The position numbers were made by a program, and so were the translations under genes. Positions 22,912-36,400 of a stretch of DNA of 64,000 nucleotides are shown one piece after another (positions within the stretch are counted from its first letter, which is position 1; every line of letters starts with the position of its first letter). The notes under the pieces were generated by a model. That model did no database searches. It was given only the letters and a program-made list of their open reading frames with translations, and was not told where the DNA came from. The stretch is taken from assembly GCA_033439265.1 (NCBI GenBank), contig JAVTVX010000001.1:19672608-19736607 (forward strand), given 5' to 3'. Source of the stretch: Dillenia suffruticosa. Its lineage: Eukaryota > Streptophyta > Magnoliopsida > Dilleniales > Dilleniaceae.

Positions 22912-23615
22912 GAGGTGATGTAATTGGTCTACGAAACACTTCCTCGTTTCCTTGCGGAATAAAATGACGGACACGCAACAACTCTTATCACACATCAATA
23001 TCAGAAAAGGACTCAGAGAAATTCAAATTTAATGTTTTGTCCTAAAATGTTTTTTAAAAAAAAAAAGACTTCTTCTAGACACTTTCTTAGGATTATTTAA
23101 CTAACACCTCTCGCGATCACTGTATGTTGTTTCTTGTTTCCTTGGAAGATGGGCTTTTCTCTCTTTTGTTTGGAAATACAATAAAATCCCCAATCTTTTG
23201 AAACCCTAATTGTTTTCATCATCTGATCTTTCCTTCTTCTGGGTTTTGATAATTTGATCATTATGTTCAAAACCCTTAACTTGCCCATGTGGGTTTGAGT
23301 TCTAGGGTTTTTGTGAACCTGTTTGAATTCCCAAATTGGAATGTCTTGTTCTTGAAGAAGGCAGCAGTTTTGGGAGATTTTCAGTTGGCTTGATGAGTTT
23401 GTCTATCCGATGAATGCAATTCTTTCCAAAATTGGCTTCTCAAGGTACCATTTCTGACTTTTCATAAATTCTCTGAAAGAACTCCATTAGTTGGTTTAAC
23501 AATGTTGTTATTAGATTGTGGATATTAGGCCTATACCATGATGAATAAGCATAGGAGGTCTTCAACCAACTTCGGTTAGAATTATAATTTTTCTTCTAAG
23601 GTTGGGATTAGAAAC

Positions 23616-26377
23616 ATGGGTTGTATACATAGTAAGTGCTGCAGTAGATACCCACCATCATCGGATAGCGAAATGGAGGATTATGATATGGATGGTTCAT
23701 TGAGAGGGCAAGGGACACACATGCTTATGCAGAGGACAGTAGAGTGTGCCTCTGTGCCCTCACATGGGTTTCGGCTGGAGTATTCCGTACTCACACAAAG
23801 GGGATACTACCCTGACTCGCCGGATAAGGAAAACGAAGATAGTTTCTGCATCAGAACACAACTTCAAGGTGACCCAAATCTCCATTTCTTTGGAGTTTTT
23901 GATGGGCATGGCCAATTTGGCGCCCAATGTTCAAATTTTGTGAAGGATAAACTAGTAGAAAAACTATCAGATGATGAGACATTGTTGGAGGATCCTATAA
24001 AAGCTTATAACTCAGCATTTATGGCAACGAACTCTGAATTGAATGACAGTGAAATAGATGATTCCATGAGTGGTACAACGGCTATTACAGTTCTTGTAAT
24101 TGGGGACACCCTTTATGTCGCAAATGTTGGTGACTCTAGGGCTGTAATTGCTGTCAAGGATGGTAATCAAATTATTGCAGAAAATCTGTCTTATGATCAG
24201 ACACCATTTAGGAAAGATGAATGTGAAAGAGTGAAACTCTGTGGAGCGACGGTTTTAAGTGTTGATCAAGTAGAAGGACTTAAGGACCCAAATATACAAA
24301 GTTGGGGTGATGAAGAGACTGAAGGTGGTGATCCTCCAAGGTTATGGGTTCAGAATGAGATGTATCCTGGGACTGCATTTACAAGGAGTGTTGGTGATAG
24401 TACAGCAGAGAAGATTGGTGTTATAGCTGTTCCCGAGGTGGCAACAGTTCAGCTTACACCCAGTCATCCGTTTTTCGTCATAGCTAGTGATGGTGTATTT
24501 GAGTTCCTCTCAAGCCAAGCTGTTGTGGATATGGTATGTTATATTGTGGAACATGTAAAATTGGATCCTTGTCTTTACCGTTTTCTGTTTCTATTTATCT
24601 ATTCATTTATATTTATTTACTTTATACGAAGTCGTATATGCATTTATTTTTGTAATCAAGTCTGGTTCTCTTGCTGAATTTCAGTAATTTCTTTCTATGT
24701 GGTTCTTGACCTTTGCCATTTCTGGCAGTCTACCCTTTAGCTAGCAGCTTTTTGGTGGCATTTTAATTGTATCATGATTTAACTAAATTGGCAAACTTTG
24801 AGTGCCCTGCAAACAATAAATTGGAAAAGTGTCAAATTTACCTCAAGCCCCTAAAATATTTATGTTTGGACACACTTTAGATGATTATTTATTCTGTTTT
24901 GCCAATTGATCTGCGACTCTTGGCTAAACTTAGAAATTACTTGAACTTCTGTACACATAATTCGCTTGTAGTTTCCTTTTTCTGAATATCATATTGCACC
25001 AAAACAGTTATTCCTTTTTTTTTTTTTTGGTTTGATACTTACACCTTCTAGTGCCATCTTTCATTCTCCTCCTAGCTGGTGATGTTTGAGGTAATGGCAA
25101 AGTACTGGATTTGAATGTTGGAGCTGGTAACCAAAAACTACACAACATTGTTTAAGAGATTAGGGTTAAAGTTTTGATACTTCCACTAATAAAGTCCCGC
25201 CTCCCTCACTTGTTATTGTAATAACATTTTTATACGACATTGTTTAAGAGATTAGGGTTAAAGTTTTGATACTTCCACTAATAAAGTTCCACCTCCCTCA
25301 CTTGTTATTGTAATAACATTTTTATACGAACATGCCCTTCATCAAAACAAATTTACTAGAAATCCGTCTACTTTCTGTTCTTTTTTTTTTTTCAATCATC
25401 AAAACATTGATCTCTTATTCTCACACCCCTAGTTGGCATCTTTCCGGTGCGAGTATATCAGAATATTTCTCTTTTCTTGTCATCTTTTGCACTTCTGCTG
25501 CTTGGTTTGGGAGTTGTAGCTCTTTGATATGGAAGTTGGTTCGGTTCTTAGTATTAGATTTTTTTGACTGATCTATGTAGTAAGTTTTCCTTTTTTACAC
25601 TCTTGATGAGCAAGTTAGTTGATCATATACGAATCATAATTAACTTACACTCTTTGAGGGCCATTTCTTGGGGACAAATTCTTGTTCTAAAGAAACTTTG
25701 TTTCCAAATACTTATTATTTAACATCTTTTACGTGCTGAGTTCAACAAGCAATGTGCCCATTCCCTCCCCCCTCCCAACAGAAAGGGCGGGAAAAACACA
25801 TTGAAGTTGTCCCAGAAGAGAAAAAACATTGTCCGTGGCTCCATATTTCTTATATGGCATTTCTTATTTATCTTTCATATATTTTTTTTTTCTAGATTTA
25901 GAAAGTGCATTGAGTTCGCCGTTGTATGTTCTGATGTTTGCTTTCATACTAATCAACCTGATGAAATTGAATAATTAAGAATACCTCAGTAATGTCTTAT
26001 TATTCTTTGCTGGATTATGTTTTAATTTTAGGATGAGAGACCTCTCGGTGCATAAAACACGTCAAACATCTTCTCCTCCTATCAAGTTTCATTACAAACG
26101 AGCTTCCTTCACTGTTCTACTGGCTTAGCTATTAAGAAAGCATCATTAAAGTTTCATGCTTATCAAGTAATTTGTGTTATAGATAGCCTTGAGCATTACT
26201 GGCCTCCATGAAACAGCTAAATATTTCTTTCTTATGTAGGTAGCAAGATACAAAGATCCTCAAGATGCTTGTGCTGCCATTGCTGCCGAGTCATACAAAT
26301 TATGGTTACAGCATGAAAACAGAACGGATGATATAACTATCATGATTGTACACATCAAGGACCTATCTGGTGTATGA
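23616..26377 (+). CDS. Protein phosphatase 2C, PP2C35-like (2 coding exons)
   Basis: Exon 1 is 23616-24533 (306 codons), followed by a phase-0 intron with GTATGT donor. Exon 2 is 26240-26377 (45 aa plus stop) after acceptor TTATGTAG, giving a 351-aa protein. This is a metal-dependent Ser/Thr phosphatase. The N-terminus MGCIHSKCC is a classic myristoylation/palmitoylation signal, so plasma-membrane anchoring is inferred. PP2C motifs are present: NEDSF (73-77), FDGHG (95-99), [35 protein letters not shown], and the C-terminal metal-binding [10 protein letters not shown] in exon 2. The leader appears to hold its own intron (donor at 23445, acceptor ending 23528). Sequence and order resemble Arabidopsis PP2C35 (At3g06270, from memory). 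The terminal exon and preceding intron are duplicated about 1.5 kb downstream (27308-27878). Confidence 0.9.
25145..25328 (+). repeat. Tandem 92-bp duplication inside the PP2C intron
   Basis: Two adjacent copies (25145-25236, 25237-25328) differ at only a few positions (for example CCCGCC versus TCCACC). This indicates a recent slippage-type or unequal-exchange event. Confidence 0.9.
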
Positions 26378-26643
26378 ACGATTTCAGTCATCCTAATACT
26401 GTATCTCACTGATTTATGCTGACAAGTTAAACTAATCAAATCAACTGTATTTCACCGATTCAATGTAGAATGTCTATGTTGTAACTAATTATGAAACTTT
26501 CAAATAGTTGAAATCAGTTTTATGAATTTATTCTTTTTTTCATTCAAATCTATTTGATATCATATCAATTAATAAACAGAGTCCCAAATACTGTTGTTGT
26601 TTCATTATTTTTATTAGACCTCATTTGGAAAGGTTGAGTTGAA

Positions 26644-26743
26644 CTTTTTTTTTAATAAGAAAATGCGATCAAACGAAATTGAATTAGAAAAGGGAAGATG
26701 GAAGTGAGGAACATCTACTGTTGAACTGTCCCTGAGAGGCATT
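26644..26743 (-). mobile_element. Candidate short SINE, minus orientation
   Basis: Poly-T at the left and, on the minus strand, an A-box-like GGACAGTTCAACAGTAGATG resemble the short SINE class. Flanks share only GTTGAA, so boundaries are uncertain. Confidence 0.35.
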
Positions 26744-26909
26744 GTTGAAATTAGATATGGAATACGACCAAGTAAAAGTAACTTGAAGGAAGTTAAACTC
26801 TAATAAGATTGCCAAAACATCACTTCTTTTTAAAAAAATTTCTTACTATTTGATTTTTGCATTGCCAATTACTTAATTTGATGATAAGTTAACTAATTCA
26901 GGCCAAGAC

Positions 26910-27310
26910 AACAAAATAAGTTAGAAGACATCGCAATGTGATTGGATTCTTTTTATGCAATTGCAAGTGTCTGTTCAGTAATAATCTCAAACCAATGCCT
27001 AATCCACGCGTCGATGAAACTTCCCCAATTGCATGGAATTTACTGCTGTCCTTGTACAATCTAAATCAGCACATTCCCATCTCAAGCCCCGTAAGGAAAC
27101 TATATCAGCACGATGAAATGCCACATTAGAAAATAATGATAATGTCCTTTACTTTTTTAAATAGGAAAAGCAATTCACTTGAAAAGCACTGAGAAGGTGC
27201 AAGCATATGACCTAGAGCATGGGAGAATCTATAAAGTCAACAATCTTTACATTTGAGCAGAAAGATTTAGAAGAAACCCAAATACAAAGAATTCTTAAGA
27301 ACCCACCAAC
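26910..27310. repeat. Duplicated SAC3B intron segment
   Basis: This ~400-bp tract is a close copy of 34918-35317, which lies in the SAC3B intron between 34907 and 35841, about 8 kb away, in the same orientation. Differences are scattered substitutions. Its right end abuts the PP2C-derived copy at the trinucleotide AAC, shared by both sources. Confidence 0.85.
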
Positions 27311-27878
27311 ATTGTCCGTGGCTCCATATATCTTATATGGCATTTCTTATTTATCTTTCATATATTTTTTTTTCTAGATTTAGAAAGTGCATTGAGTTCG
27401 CTGTTGTATGTTCTGATGTTTGCTTTCTTACTATCAACCTGATGAAATTGAACTATAAAGAAAACCTCAGTAATGTCTTATTATTCTTTGCTGGATTATG
27501 TTTTAATTTTAGGATGAGAGACACCTCTCGGTGCATAAAACACATCAAACATCTTCTCCTCCTAACAAGTTTCATTACAAACGAGCTTCCTTCACTGTTC
27601 TACTGGCTTAACTATTAAGAAAGCATCGTTAAAGTTTCATGCTTATCAAGTAATTTGTGTTATAGATAGCCTCGAGCATTACTGGCCTCCATGAAATAGC
27701 TAAATATTTCTTTCTTATGTAGGTAGCAAGATACAAAGATCCTCAAGATGCTTGTGCTGCCATTGCTGCCGAGTCATACAAATTATGGTTAGAGCATGAA
27801 AACTGAACGGATGATATAACTATCATAATTGTACACATCAAGGACCTATCCGGTGTATGAACGATTTCAGTCATCCTA
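27308..27878 (+). pseudogene. Second copy of the PP2C terminal intron and exon, with nonsense codon
   Basis: 27308-27878 copies 25825-26395 at equal length (571 bp). It includes the 3' half of the PP2C intron, the acceptor (TTATGTAG) and the terminal exon (from 27723). In this copy AGA of the RTDDIT motif is TGA (27804-27806), so the exon would read [20 protein letters not shown] then LWLEHEN and stop after 27 codons, losing the metal-binding DD. Gln-to-Glu also differs (WLQHEN versus WLEHEN). The acceptor and polypyrimidine region look intact, so use as an alternative last exon is possible but would give a damaged enzyme. Confidence 0.85.
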
Positions 27879-29395
27879 GGTTTTTGTGTCATAATATCAC
27901 TTTTGTGTTAGGCTAGTTAACAGATTCATCATGTGCTGTCATGTATCTGTGAGCATGGAAGTGGCCACAAATATGGTAAGAATGCTCACGGGAGCCTTTG
28001 TTCTGAAAGGCCCACTAGATAATAGCTCACAAGTTGGTTGTCAATTGCCACTCCTTGATGTCTATTTGTTCTCAATACCTCTGGTTAAAAGAATTGATTT
28101 ATTCAAATTTTTGGCATTTTTACTTTGTGGAATGGAGGTGAATATACCAAATATTAATATTTTCTGATAATAGTGATGGAATTTAATCAATAACTGTAGC
28201 ACAGGATCCCCTGGTTTGTTCCTACCACATTTCCAGGTTGCATGTGCTGCTTGAATATCCTTGCTAGAGACATTGCGAGATTGTTTTTTCCTTTTATTTC
28301 CTCCCCTTTCTTCGTTTGACTGCTTAAATCATTAATGATTACCATGCTCAGGCAGTGGGATTGATACTAACACCAGATTAGCTAAAATAACACCAGAGGG
28401 TCTGACTCGGAAGTTTATTTCTCTGTATGGAGTGATCTCTCAGCAGATCCTTTCCAGGTTGTTGTTTTGACAGGTCGAAGCATGCCCTTGTCGCGTAATC
28501 TCAAACATTTCTTATATACTCGGAAATGGTTCGTTTTCATTGCTCATTCTATATGATGCTCTGGCCTGTTTTTCAAAACACAATGCTTGTGGTTCTTTCT
28601 GTTTTCCTTCTCAATTTGTGATTGTAACCAAGCTATGCTGTGGCTTTATATCGTGATTCCATGCATCTTCCTATTCCAGAGTTCTAGAAAATATTTGTCG
28701 TGTGCTTACTAATCTTGCTTTCCTTATAATAAACTGCAGAATCTCTTCTACTTCCCTAAGTTGGGGTCACAATCTGGGACATTACTGTAACAGAAGGGGA
28801 ATATTGGAAGTGATATGCCTTTTTCTTTTTGGCTCATGCCCTTGTTTATATGCTTACGGACTAAATTGTGCATGGTGATCAGGGTCAGTTTGCATTGTGT
28901 GTTCACAAATTTCGGTGGCGGAATTTGATGGCAGCGTGTCCATCCTAAAATTGTGAAGGTGAACTTCATCAGGGCCACGATGTTGAACATGTGACCTCTA
29001 ATATAAGCAAGGGGAGAAATCTACACGTCAAAGTTTCTGTGCTTTCTTGAAGTTCTGTCGGGTCTTGATGATTGCAGAAGATTCATCGTCTTACATGAGA
29101 CTGAAGATAAAAATGGAAGCTGATCACAGGTATTCTCCATTGCTCGATGTTTTAAATTTCATAGTAGAGACCTATCTTGGTGTCTGAATACCCGGCTTTT
29201 CTCCACCTTTGATTCCTTGAAATTGTTAGTAATTGATTCCCTAGAAGAAAGCAGTCCTATTATCAATGAGGATACAGCCATGTTGACTTTACTATGTGTG
29301 TCGTTCATGCGTTGGAGTCTTCAAGGTGTTCTCACTGAGCATGCTGGATCATTTTTTACTTGTTCTCCAATTCATTTGATCACAAGTCCCGAGGA
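27879..29395. other. Spacer downstream of the PP2C duplication
   Basis: Less AT-rich than neighbouring spacers (notably 28360-29110). I find no convincing reading frame longer than 80 codons and no domain. It could be an untranslated or non-coding transcript region, but nothing in the sequence proves it. Confidence 0.35.
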
Positions 29396-29405
29396 GTATA
29401 TGGAA

Positions 29406-29570
29406 ATTTATTTTTTTTATAATCTATCAGTATTTATATTTTGATTAATCCGGTTCGAGTATTACTGGGTCCAATTTAAAAAGAATTTCTTCCAACGTAA
29501 TTTTTTCTATTTTTAAATTTTAAATCTGAAACTTGATTATGAAATCTAACACGTTTATTCACTCCAGTGC
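29406..29570 (-). mobile_element. ~165-bp SINE with 10-bp target-site duplication
   Basis: AGTATATGGA is repeated at 29396-29405 and 29571-29580. The insert on the minus strand has an A-box-like CTGGAGTGAATAAACG, a weak B box (AAGTTTCAGATTT), a 3' body ACCGGATTAATCAAAATAT, and an A-rich end. Confidence 0.6.
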
Positions 29571-29789
29571 AGTATATGGATCTCAAGAGTTATCAAAGTT
29601 GGCTGTAGCGAAATAAAAACCTCAATATCTTATTATTTCCTTCAATGAATATACCAATTGGTAGAACCATAAATAACCTGTGTTTGGAAAGGGCTATGCT
29701 TTAAGCCATAAAAGTCACTTTCATAATATTTCTCCTTACCCTTGTGCGGATGATTCAGTGAATAAAAGCAGATATAGACGTGGGATAAA

Positions 29790-30960
29790 AGGTTAGAATT
29801 AAATTCAATTTAATTCATATTTTTTTCTTTAAAATCAAATTTATTTTTTTTTTTCAACTCTGGACACATTAATTTTCTCTCAAAAAATTAAATTATTTTA
29901 GATTTTTTTTTTTGCAAACACAATAGTTAATTTTTCATCCATAGAAAAAAAATTCAAATTTTCTCACTCTAAACCAAGTACAATAATTATCTCTCTTTAC
30001 ATTTTATCTCTCAAAACACATTGAGTTTAAGTTTCATATTTAAAAAATAAAAAAATAAAAATTTTAGTTATTTCTCTCTTTTAATCTAAACAAATTGATT
30101 CTCTATTTTAAAAAAGGTAAAGTATTTTAAATAATATCCCTTTAGGTACATTGACTTTTAATTTTTGCTCTCTAGAAAAAAGTAATTTAATTTTTCTCTT
30201 CACAACTAAACCTACTAATTTCTTTTTTAAAAAATCAATTTAATTCATATTTAATTCGCTTTATAAACACATTAGTTTTTAATTTTCTCCAAAAAAAATA
30301 ATTTAATTTTTCTCCGTTTAAAACTACACCCATTAATTTTCTTTATCTAAAAATTTAATATTTTATATTTTCCTTCAATCATTTTTAGTTATATTTAGTT
30401 TTTTTCTCTAAAACTAAGTATAAAAATTTTTTTCTCTAAAAAATTAAATTATTTTAAATCATGTCCCTCTAAATGCATGATTTCTAATTTTCTATCCAGA
30501 AAAACTAATTTAGTTTTTCTCTTTACAACTAAATATATTAATTTTTTCTTTAAAAAAATTAATTCCAATTTCTTTCTTTGAACAAATTGATTTTAAGCCC
30601 ACTCTCTCAAAAAAATCAAATTTAATTTTTATCTTTCTATTCTCTAGAAATTTCAACTTAATCACCTTCTAGATACATTGTTTTTTTTTTTTTATTCTCT
30701 CTAAAAAACTAAAATTTTCTTTCTCTAGCAATAAATATATTAATTTTTTTCTCTAAAAGATCAATATAATTCATATTTTCTCTCTCCATAATCTATTTCA
30801 AATTTAATTTCTGTCTTTTCTAAACTAAACACATTAATTTTTTTTTAAAAAAAAAATTATTTTAAATTTTATATCTATAAACACATTAATTTTAAATTCT
30901 CTTTAACCGAACTAAATTTAATTCTCTCTAAAACTATACATTTATTTTCCATCTTGGGAA
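29790..30960. repeat. Degenerate AT/pyrimidine-rich repeat tract
   Basis: About 1.2 kb in which variants of ACACATTAATTTTCTCT, an A run and AATTTAATTTTTCTC recur irregularly every few tens of bases. It looks like an old, decayed tandem array or intergenic slippage sequence. No gene lies in it. A C run followed by an A run follows at about 31012-31034. Confidence 0.55.
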
Positions 30961-31228
30961 AAATTAATCTGGTAAGAATTACAAATTTTTTCCCTTCTAT
31001 TACCCCAAACCCCCCCCCCCCCCAAAAAAAAAAGGTAACGTTTATCCTCACTTTGGGGGTAAATGTTTTACCCCCATGAAATATTCAAGAAGTAATATAA
31101 ACCCTAAACAAAGTTAAAGAGAATTTTTGAGGGGCGTAATTTTTCACCCATTTTCCTACTACATATCTTTATCCATAATGTACAAGGAACAAATTGTTTG
31201 GAAGGGGATAAAATTACAAAAACAAAAC

Positions 31229-33406
31229 TTATACATTGGATTTATTGTATCCGAAATAAAATGAGAGCTGCTCGTCTATCCTGTCCTGCAATATATTACA
31301 CCGGTCCAATAACTTATCTAGTCTATTATCAGCTTCAGATGCTGCTTTAGTAGAAAATAAAACTGTACTGCTACCATAATTTTGACTTGTTAGGTATCCA
31401 CCATCATCTTTTTCCACTCTTTCACCATCTTGTGCGTCTTGATCCTCATAGGTTAGGCCATTGGTGCTAGCAGCCTCCTGAAAATTTACTCTCTCATAGA
31501 CAAGTCGTGGTGGGGGCTCCAAAGCAGCTTTGCGCTCTGATGAACCCAGAACATGTAGAGGAGTACTGCAGACAACTTCAAGCATTTCATCCAGAGAAGG
31601 CTCTAATAGGTAAGGAGATGCATAACCCACAGCGTCCGGTTTAACGCTACTCTGCTTCAAAACGTACACCTCAAAAATTTCATCTCTGGTTAAACTAACT
31701 GCCCTTCTGGTCAAACTCTCTAACTGCCAATTGAAAACCCGGCGAAAAATTTCAACCCAGTTTGGAAATATATGGTAGGTTGAGTCCCAGAACTTCATTC
31801 GCACACTTGAATGTATCATTGCCTCCGCCTCTATTAAAGCAGACTCTGTTCTAATCAACTGGTTCAAGTACATGACCAAGCAATTCTTGAGTTGCAATCT
31901 CTGATTTTTAATCTCTTCACCTGTTTTACAACCTCTGTTCAGCCAAGATATGTCATGAGAAAAATTGGGGAGTTTGCATTTCCTCAATGCATTTTTATAT
32001 GGTTCTATTCTTGCAGATGAACTCCATCCGACAACCGGTAAGTGGCATGCCACAGCATAATGCTCATCAGTGGACTTCTTCAGCAAATCAATCTCAGGAC
32101 AAGGCCAATCAGAAGGATTTGCTTCACTAACAGCAAGAATTTCAGTCAAGGAGTGATCCAAAGCATTGTTGAAGGCCAAGACAAAACAACCTGGATCTAC
32201 TTCATTAACACCTCTATGGTTGAGCCCTTCCAATGAAGAATTCAAATGATCCAGAACTAGTTCCCGAGTTTTTAGTTTATAGAGAACTGGTTGTACAGGT
32301 GATTCACTAGCCAACCACTTTAGTCCCTCCCTCAATTTTTCATCACTAAAGAAACCATTCAAAGGAGCAATTTTCTGGTCTTGGAACAGAGAAATGATAC
32401 TAAAGCAACTTATATAGGATTTATCAATGTTGTGGAGCCCTAATTTATTTGCCATTTCCGAAGCAGAATCTGCATTTTGATCTTGATGTGAGACACTTAA
32501 GATCAGCAAGGGTAGGCTAGAATCAGCAGGTAAAGCTGTAACAAGCTGATAGAGTTGTTTCTTCTGAAGCTCCCAAGAAACAGAGTCAGAGACGAGAAAC
32601 AAAACAGCACTTGCACCAGAAACTGACAGGTTTATGTCCTCAAAATTTGCATCTTTCACAACCGACAAACAGCAGGTCTCACCAGCACTATGTTGGCTAG
32701 GAAACCATCTTTTCCATATTGATAAGCCTGGGGATGAAATTACCAGCTCCTCATCATACTCATCATTTAAACACGGCATAAGCTTAGATGGCAACCATGA
32801 GCTTGCTGCCAAATTAGCGATTCTACTCCCATGGCTCTCTAATAACTTCGCCTGAAAACATACTATAATTTTCCAGCAAAGGCACCTAGCATCCAGGTTT
32901 CTTTCTTCCAAGGTATCAGCGACCACATCTGAAACATTAAGCCTTGACCATGATCTTGCATGTTTTTCAAACCTCTCTCTTGCCACACGATCAATGTTGA
33001 ATTCATGGAATGTGCTTGGTAGCTTCACAACAGAAAGAATGAAAAGTGATATAAAACAAATTATGGCAGCAAAAAGGGGAAAATGCTAGAATATACACTC
33101 AAGATGTGAATGAGGCAATATGAAGATTGCGTACTACTTGAGCATCTCAAAGAAGTTATACATGCGCAAGCAGATGCAATCTAACTACAAGAGAGGTCAT
33201 AACTGCCCGACCAGATGACAAACAGAACCACTCTTAGTTTCACCTTTTCTATGTTAGCCTCATGACTTCATTTAGAAGGCATCAACTTCTAATCTTTGTC
33301 AGCAGCTTTTCCAAGCATACAAGTGAACACACACATACACACCCAACAACTGACAAGAAAAGGTCATGATCGTGTGCAATGAAGGCTAAAAAGGAAAAAA
33401 AAAAAT

Positions 33407-33437
<31 letters not shown>

Positions 33438-36400
33438 CCAAAGTCATAATCTTCTGGAACAAAAGCCAAGGAACTTATTTTATACATCTTTAAAGGTGAT
33501 AATTTTGCTCATTCATGATTATACTAGAAAGAATTTGGTCACCAGTTTAAGTTTAAGAAAAGAAGCAAAATCCATCACATACCACCCCACGAGGTGTGCA
33601 GTGCAGGCACTTCAGAGAAAAAGAAAAATATTCTTTTAACTCCTATGCTATTGCAAATTCAGGGAAGGAGTCAAAGTTGAACTAGGAGCTTGAAAATTTG
33701 AAGATCAGATAATTTGTGAGGAAAAACTCACTTCTTTGATCGGATAGATTGGTGGGCCCAGTGGAAGAGAATCAAGCGCCGCAAGTGCTGCTAAGTGTTT
33801 TTTCTCTCGTAATTCCCTTCTCTTTGAAGCACGCCTCTTCCATATCCTGACCAGGGAGACGAGAAGTATTCGGACATCAAGTCAGATGAACACCTCAAAA
33901 TACAAAAATTTGATAAGTTACAAACCTCAAAAACAGTTTGAGTTTTGCCCCAGCAACTTCCTCATCATAATTCGCTTCCATAATCTCATTGTTCTCTTCT
34001 TGGTGAGTATGCTGAGATCTTTCTTTACTTAAGTTCATAATAACCAAATTCCCAGTTGTTGAATTTGCTGCGCTAGACTCAGAATAAGAAGCTATAGATT
34101 TCTCTTGAGGAACACTTGTTGGCACAATTTGCAATGGCACTGTTTTGAAGACATGATTGTCATTTCTCACCTGAGAAATTTCAGGAATATTGCTGGGACT
34201 TGTTGTCTTTGTATCCATAAATGCTGAAGCAGTAAGCTGAAACGAAGGAATATCATGGCCCATAGAGAAAACAGGAGGTGAAAATGCTGGACTAGCCACC
34301 TGCTTCCTTTTTGTACTTGGTTGACCAAGAGTTGATGGTTTGAGCAATGGCTGAATCGGAGAGAGATAATTTGCTGATGAGATTGGTTCTGCATCAAGCA
34401 TTTCATCATCCAGAGAGTGGACAAAATCCTTGCGCTTAACAACCCGAGGAGTAGATGCTTGCTGCTTCTGTGCCTTGTTCAATTGGCTCTCGTTTAATTC
34501 TTTAGCTGACACTGATACAATTGGAAAGGGATACAAAACATCCTCTATTATTCTGTTTGACTTCTTCAGTTGAACAAGTTTTGAACACTTGGTTGGATAT
34601 TCGTTGTCTGCATTAAGAAACGGAGCTTCTTTTACCATGTACGGCTCTTCAAAATTTTTTATAGAAAAACCATGATACTCTAGAAGATTTTCAATGTCCT
34701 CCTCCTGGCCCAATAAAGGAAATATCAATGAATAAAAGAACTTGCTCATTTCAATTGACAAAAAGGTGATGTACTATAACAAATATTAGGTGATGTACTA
34801 TAACAAATATTACCTCCATCCCCAGCCATTTGGCAACATGGGTAACAGGAAGACCTTGGTTGTTTTGTAGACCAGCATGTAGGGAAGCAAGAGCTTGAGT
34901 TCGCAGCTGATAAAAACAGCAAAATAAGTTTGAAGACATCACAATGTGATTAGATTCTTTTTATGCAATTGCACATGTTTGTTCAGTAATAATCTCAAAC
35001 CAATGCCTAATCCATGCGTTTATGAAACTTCCCCGATTGCATGAATTTACCGCTGTCCTTCTACAATCTAAATCAACACATTCCCATCTCAAGCCCCGTA
35101 CGGACACTATATCAGCACGATGAAATGCCACATTAGAAAATAATGATAATGTCCTTTACTTTTTTTAATAGGAAAAGCAATTCACTTGAAAAGCACTGAG
35201 AAGGTGCAAGCATATGACCTAGAGTATGGGAGAATCTATAAAGTCAACAATCTTTACATTTGAGCAGAAATATTTAGAAGAAACCCAAATATAAAGAATT
35301 CTTAAGAACCCACCAACAAAAATAAGGTCTTTTCAACCCCATTAAAAATCCTCCTAATGCTATCCCATTCCACTAGCCAAAAAGTAACAAGAGGGATCAT
35401 CTCATGGACCGCTCTTTCTTGCTTCACAGACTCTGAAGCCACACCAAGCCAAAAGCTCATTCTCCACTGATATTGAAGACACCAATTAACCTACAGAATA
35501 GAGACTTGCTCGCACAACACAGGGGTCCAAGCTCAACAGTATAGAGATTAATGTTTGCCTTCAATAATTGCATCATCTTAGATGCTTAAAAGGTTTGACT
35601 TTTTGAGTCGTGTGAGTCCTTATTTAGGGGATATAATGTCAATCTTCTATCAACACATCATAGTTTTAATCATGTGGATCCAGCATCGGATAGCTTAATG
35701 TCAGGTTTTAATATCTAGATGTTCATTCTTCAAACTCCATGATTAATTCAGACACAATATTGATGCTTTATGGATTAATAATCCATGCCAGTGATGCAAT
35801 TCTTATTGAAGCACAAAATAAGAAGCTCTGAGTTCCCATACCTTTGAAAAGTGAGCATGCATCAGGCATGCTTGGAGGTAACTTGCTTTCTTTGCAAGTC
35901 GAAAGAAGGCAATGAAATTACCAGTTCTGCAAGCTCTGCAGAAGCAAAATTACTAGCATTATGAAATTAATATGATGCTGTCCCTCAAAAAAAAAAAAAA
36001 GGGAAGACAAGGGGGCAACCTTGCCACATCTCGTGCAAATAGCACTTCTGGGGTTTGTCTCATCTCCGTCGTCATCTTTGCAAGATCTAGTGAGAGTTCT
36101 GCAGGTTCAACCTAATACATTTGCTCGTATCTTTAATAGACGGTGTTTAAAATAGAGTGGGTGAAAAAATGCATTGCTTCAGATGCCTTACCCTATAGCC
36201 AGGATGCTTGTCCAGTTTGAGAAGTGCATAGTAGCCCCGAAATTCTTTTTCTGTGGGCACAACTATTCCTCTCTTTCTGTGATCATCATACATTTGGAAC
36301 AGTTCAACTGATGTCTTGTTCATCTGTTCAATATTGAGGTGTGCATCGAATCCCTCCGCAAAGCCCTCACCCTTCGTATACTCGCACAGTTCATGCATGG

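Noticed and set aside
25245..25262. Telomere-like TTAGGGTT motif
   Set aside because: Single occurrence in each copy of the 92-bp duplication, not a telomeric array.
31229..33028. 599-codon ORF as a separate gene with start at 33028
   Set aside because: A splice acceptor (GTGAAG) removes the first two codons; it is the last SAC3B exon in phase with upstream exons.
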